DNA from: Curvibacter sp. AEP1-3 | GTDB taxonomy: Bacteria > Pseudomonadota > Gammaproteobacteria > Burkholderiales > Burkholderiaceae_C | Assembly: GCF_002163715.1 (NCBI RefSeq) | Contig: NZ_CP015698.1 | Coordinates: forward strand, 2,157,001 to 2,221,000 | Length of the DNA: 64,000 nt | Direction: 5' to 3' | Shown here: positions 61,162 through 64,000 of the stretch, piece after piece | Position numbering within the stretch: position 1 is the stretch's first letter | Layout: each line of letters starts with the position of its first letter | Notes under the pieces: model-generated | Told to the model about the DNA's origin: nothing | Databases searched by the model: none | The model's input: only the letters and a program-made list of their open reading frames with translations | Translations under genes and position numbers: made by a program

Positions 61162-62458
61162 AGAAAAAGCCATCATGGTCGCCATGCTGATTGTCGGCTA
61201 CGTCCTGCCCAGACTGCCCACTTTGTGGCAGCAAATGGCCGGGAGAGGGCAATAGAACTGCGTCTTTGTTGCTCTCAAGAAACGATTTCACTTGGTCCGC
61301 ACCTTCCGCCCTGAATATGGAGCAAGTGCAATACAACAGTTTGCCGCCCGGCTTCAGCGTGGACCATAGTGCAGCAAGAAGCTTCTTTTGTTCCATCGCC
61401 AGTTGAGGAACATCGCTTTCCCGCCTCAACCACCGAATGTCCGGATGGCGTCGAACAATGCCCGATGCTGTACACGGCGCATCCAAAAGCACATAGTCAA
61501 ACGGGTTGCCGTTCCACCAAGTACCGGTGTCGGCAGCATCAGCCGTTTGGACATTTGCGGTCAGACCAAGTCGACTCAGCGTTTGATGAATCCGCTCGGC
61601 ACGTTGGCCGTCTACCTCCAGCGCCAGCACTTCTGCGTCACACAGCTCGAGCAGATGTGCGGTTTTTCCGCCTGGAGCTGCGCAGGCATCGAGTATCCGC
61701 GGATGCCCGCTGGCTGGGACTCCAGCCAACAGGAGCTTGGCGGCCATTTGCGCAGCACCATCCTGCACAGAAACTAGACCTTCGGAGAAACCCGGCAATG
61801 CTGAAACAGGTACGGCATTGGTCAGCTCCAGCAAAGAACCACTTTCTAGGGCAACGTCGATGCCAGCGCTCTTTAACTGTTGGTGATACTCCGATACTTG
61901 GACCTTGCGCACATTGACGCGCAGGGTCATGGGCGGATGGCGATTGGCGTTCTGAAGAATGGTTTGCCAATCCTGGGGATGCTCCTCTTTGACACGCTTG
62001 ATCCACCAGGCAGGATGATTCCAACGGGCCTCCGGCCTATCGTTAGTGGCTTTCACCAGAGCCTCACGCTCACGCAGAAACCGACGTAAACATGCATTAA
62101 TGAAGTTAGCTTGTGCAGCCGCGCTTGGTGTCTTCTTGGCACACTCCACCGCCTGGTTCACGAGAGTAAATTCGTCATAAAGTGCGTGGGCCGTGTCCCA
62201 TACCAGCGCCAATACCAAGCAAAGCAAAGTATCTACTGCGACGGGGGGAGGTCGTTTCGCAAGCTGTGCACGTATAGCTTTGGCACGCCCCATGTTTCGC
62301 CACGCCTGGAAAGACAAAGCTTGTACGCCACCTCTTAAATGTGCCGGGACTCGCTCCATTGCGACGCTACCGGATACACCGTCCGCTACGTCCATAAGCA
62401 CCACAACCGTCGCTTGCAATTGTCGCCAAAGGGGCGGGGCTCTCTCGATGTCAGTCAT
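61133..62458 (-). CDS. rsmB: 16S rRNA m5C967 methyltransferase RsmB
   Basis: RsmB methylates C967 of 16S rRNA using S-adenosylmethionine. The 441-residue protein has an N-terminal NusB-like RNA-binding domain (about 1-150), then the Rossmann methyltransferase domain with DACAAPGGKTAHLLEL, DAPCTASGIVRRHPDIRW (proline-cysteine motif) and LLYCTCSIF, holding the two catalytic cysteines. ATG 62458 starts MTDIERAPP with GGAAG upstream. It is the first gene of the ntrYX transcript. Confidence 0.95.
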   Translation of the reverse strand: MTDIERAPPLWRQLQATVVVLMDVADGVSGSVAMERVPAHLRGGVQALSFQAWRNMGRAKAIRAQLAKRPPPVAVDTLLCLVLALVWDTAHALYDEFTLVNQAVECAKKTPSAAAQANFINACLRRFLREREALVKATNDRPEARWNHPAWWIKRVKEEHPQDWQTILQNANRHPPMTLRVNVRKVQVSEYHQQLKSAGIDVALESGSLLELTNAVPVSALPGFSEGLVSVQDGAAQMAAKLLLAGVPASGHPRILDACAAPGGKTAHLLELCDAEVLALEVDGQRAERIHQTLSRLGLTANVQTADAADTGTWWNGNPFDYVLLDAPCTASGIVRRHPDIRWLRRESDVPQLAMEQKKLLAALWSTLKPGGKLLYCTCSIFRAEGADQVKSFLESNKDAVLLPSPGHLLPQSGQSGQDVADNQHGDHDGFFYALFEKKHF

Positions 62459-62465
62459 CTTCTTC

Positions 62466-63020
62466 CTAGATCTTTGTGCTTGATTCAAAACCCATCCATC
62501 CGGCAACCCATCGGGCTGGGTATTCTGCTATTGCGTGGTTATAGTTTTCAATAATGGCATTCAGCGCCTCTTGGATGGCTTTGACCTTGTTTTGGATGGC
62601 ACTCCATTCCGCTTGCATTTCTTCAGGCACCGGGGCTCCTGCAAGGTCAGGCGGAGTGTTGGCCCACGTGGACCACGCACTTTGAAGCGCAACAAGGCTG
62701 TCTGATCGCTTTTGCTGCGCCGTTTGACTCAGGCTATTCTTGCGCGGCGCGTACCAAATCGCTTCGACAACTTGTGCTGCGCGTACCACTTCCATCCATT
62801 CGGTTTCCATATCCTGCGGACTATTCGTAGCTGTCAATGCTGCCATTTGCGCTGACTGGGCGAAAGTCTCCAGAAGCATCAGTGAAGACCTTACCTGTCT
62901 TTCCAATGCGGTGAGTACATCCAGCGCTCGGGAGCGGAGTCTCATCAGCCGGTTGTAGAGCCCGACGAGCCAGAAAATGACCGCGGCTACTGCAAGCCAA
63001 AGCCAGATGGATGTGTCCAT
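62466..63020 (-). CDS. LemA-like membrane-anchored protein
   Basis: The 184-residue protein has one N-terminal TM helix (WLWLAVAAVIFWLVGLYNRL) and a coiled-coil helical domain. LYNRLMRLRSRALDVLTALE and the end YNHAIAEYPARWVAGWMGFE follow the LemA pattern (YN...N..I..FP...A...GF). LemA proteins are of unknown function. The start ATG 63020 has GAGGG upstream. It ends 7 bases before rsmB and lies behind the rpoC terminator. Confidence 0.8.
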   Translation of the reverse strand: MDTSIWLWLAVAAVIFWLVGLYNRLMRLRSRALDVLTALERQVRSSLMLLETFAQSAQMAALTATNSPQDMETEWMEVVRAAQVVEAIWYAPRKNSLSQTAQQKRSDSLVALQSAWSTWANTPPDLAGAPVPEEMQAEWSAIQNKVKAIQEALNAIIENYNHAIAEYPARWVAGWMGFESSTKI

Positions 63021-63053
63021 CTCATTCCCTCTTTTTTTCGCTGTTCGAATTCC

Positions 63054-63090
63054 AAAAAAAACGCCCCAAGCTGCATGCAACTTGGGGCGC
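63054..63090 (-). terminator. Intrinsic terminator of the rpoBC operon
   Basis: CGCCCCAAG and CTTGGGGCG form a 9-bp stem, extended by TGCA pairing, at 63062-63089. On the minus strand it is followed by eight T residues (63061-63054). It lies 20 bases beyond the rpoC stop. Confidence 0.93.
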
Positions 63091-63109
63091 TTTGAGTCAG
63101 GCTCCTGGC

Positions 63110-64000
63110 TTATTCGGCCGCAGAGTCATCCCCGGCAGCTGCATCTTCAGTCAGATCGGCAGTACCTGCCAATTCAGCCGCTTCCGCTTCTGCAATGGCG
63201 CGACGCTCTGCGTCGTCCATGGTTTCGCGGACCTTGCGAGCTTCGTGGTAGGCCAAGCCGGTACCGGCTGGAATCAAACGGCCGACGATCACGTTCTCCT
63301 TCAGGCCACGCAATTCGTCGCGCTTGCCCATGATGGCAGCTTCGGTCAACACGCGGGTCGTTTCCTGGAACGACGCAGCGGAGATGAAACTGTCGGTGGA
63401 CAGGGACGCTTTGGTAATACCCAACAACAAATTGGTGTAGGTCGCTGGAATCTTGCCTTCGGCGCGCAAAGCGTCGTTCGTGTTGAGCATTTCGGAGCGC
63501 TCAACCTGTTCGCCATTGATGTAGCCGGAATCACCTGCATTTTCAACGACCACACGACGCAACATCTGGCGAACAATCACTTCAATGTGCTTGTCGTTGA
63601 TCTTCACGCCTTGCAAGCGGTATACGTCCTGAACTTCGTCCACGATGTAGCGTGCCAGTTCTTCCGAACCCAGCAAGCGCAGAATGTCTTGCGGATCGGC
63701 TGGCCCGTCGACCACGGACTCGCCCTTGTTGACCACCTGGCCTTCGTGCACCAGGATGTTCTTTTCCTTGGGCACGAGTTCTTCCCAGACTTTGCCTTCT
63801 GGATCGGTGATCTGCAGACGGACCTTGCCTTTGGTTTCTTTACCGAAGGACACGGTACCGGTTACTTCAGCCAACACGCCCTTGTCTTTCGGTGAGCGGG
63901 CTTCAAACAACTCGGCAACCCGTGGCAGACCACCGGTGATGTCTCGCGTCTTCTGGCCTTCGATTGGGATACGGGCCAGCACTTCGCCGGGGCCCACATC
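63110..64000 (-). CDS. rpoC: RNA polymerase beta' subunit (C-terminal part, cut off by window edge)
   Basis: The C-terminal ~297 residues of RpoC are present; the frame remains open to the window end. Conserved segments include [54 protein letters not shown] and [13 protein letters not shown]. The protein ends in an acidic Ala/Glu/Asp-rich tail. A strong terminator follows. Confidence 0.97.
   Translation of the reverse strand, partial: DVGPGEVLARIPIEGQKTRDITGGLPRVAELFEARSPKDKGVLAEVTGTVSFGKETKGKVRLQITDPEGKVWEELVPKEKNILVHEGQVVNKGESVVDGPADPQDILRLLGSEELARYIVDEVQDVYRLQGVKINDKHIEVIVRQMLRRVVVENAGDSGYINGEQVERSEMLNTNDALRAEGKIPATYTNLLLGITKASLSTDSFISAASFQETTRVLTEAAIMGKRDELRGLKENVIVGRLIPAGTGLAYHEARKVRETMDDAERRAIAEAEAAELAGTADLTEDAAAGDDSAAE

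Noticed and set aside
1..64000. CRISPR arrays, insertion sequences and prophage genes
   Set aside because: No regularly spaced identical repeats, transposase or integrase motifs, or phage structural genes were found. The 48-bp repeat family is dispersed and variable and therefore not an array.

Overview
The window is chromosomal DNA of a motile Gram-negative betaproteobacterium, most likely Comamonadaceae close to Rhodoferax. Reasons: the flhBAF-fliA and flgNMA/flgBCDEFGHIJKL layout, the rsmB-DUF4390-ntrY-ntrX block, hemE next to priA, high-GC codon use and a dense short-repeat family. This placement comes from recognised gene content, not from a database search. No IS element, prophage, integrase or CRISPR array is visible.

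Layout. (1) 1-6.1 kb: flagellar export and control genes flhB (5' end cut off by the window), flhA, flhF, an flhG-like gene that has lost its ATP-binding loop, and sigma-28 gene fliA, all overlapping by a few bases. (2) 6.1-7.7 kb, minus strand: flgN, flgM (behind an excellent sigma-28 promoter) and flgA. (3) 7.9-19.8 kb: the rod, hook, ring and junction operon flgB to flgL, followed by an HDOD gene. (4) 19.8-24.8 kb, minus strand: an HD-GYP-like protein and two four-helix-bundle chemoreceptors. Regions 1 to 4 form one motility and signalling block.

(5) 24.9-33.7 kb: a MocR/PdxR-type regulator divergent from a tightly packed ten-gene run (EamA, LysE, cupin, aminotransferase, GST, two tandem PhzF proteins, a second LysE, Thr/Ser dehydratase). 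It looks like an undescribed PLP-regulated amino-acid conversion and export locus. (6) 34-42 kb: a lower-GC DUF1566 gene, a mini J-domain protein, a histidine phosphatase, an ammonium transporter without glnK, CapA, and a two-component system divergent from an NTF2-like secreted protein. The shared promoter region of that last pair carries five TTCA-type half-sites at exactly 11-bp spacing. (7) 42-56.7 kb: creatininase-like protein, PAS histidine kinase, DsbD/ScsB, CoA-binding protein, hemE, a 373-bp gap with two consensus DnaA boxes, priA, AEC transporter, rep, pldA. (8) 56.7-64 kb, minus strand: a hypothetical gene, tRNA-Phe, ntrX, ntrY, DUF4390, rsmB, a LemA-like gene and the 3' end of rpoC.

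The most unusual signal is a 48-bp interspersed repeat with at least eleven copies between 21 and 56 kb and none in the flagellar block. Each copy has a 17-base module (about GCTCCTGAAATNATAGC) that always lies in the same orientation on the + strand, and a core (TGCTNGCGCA...GCGC) that sits on either side of it in mirror orientation. Copies abut stop codons or lie in frame inside genes. In two genes a copy encodes the signal peptide; in others it encodes a membrane segment or a surface loop.
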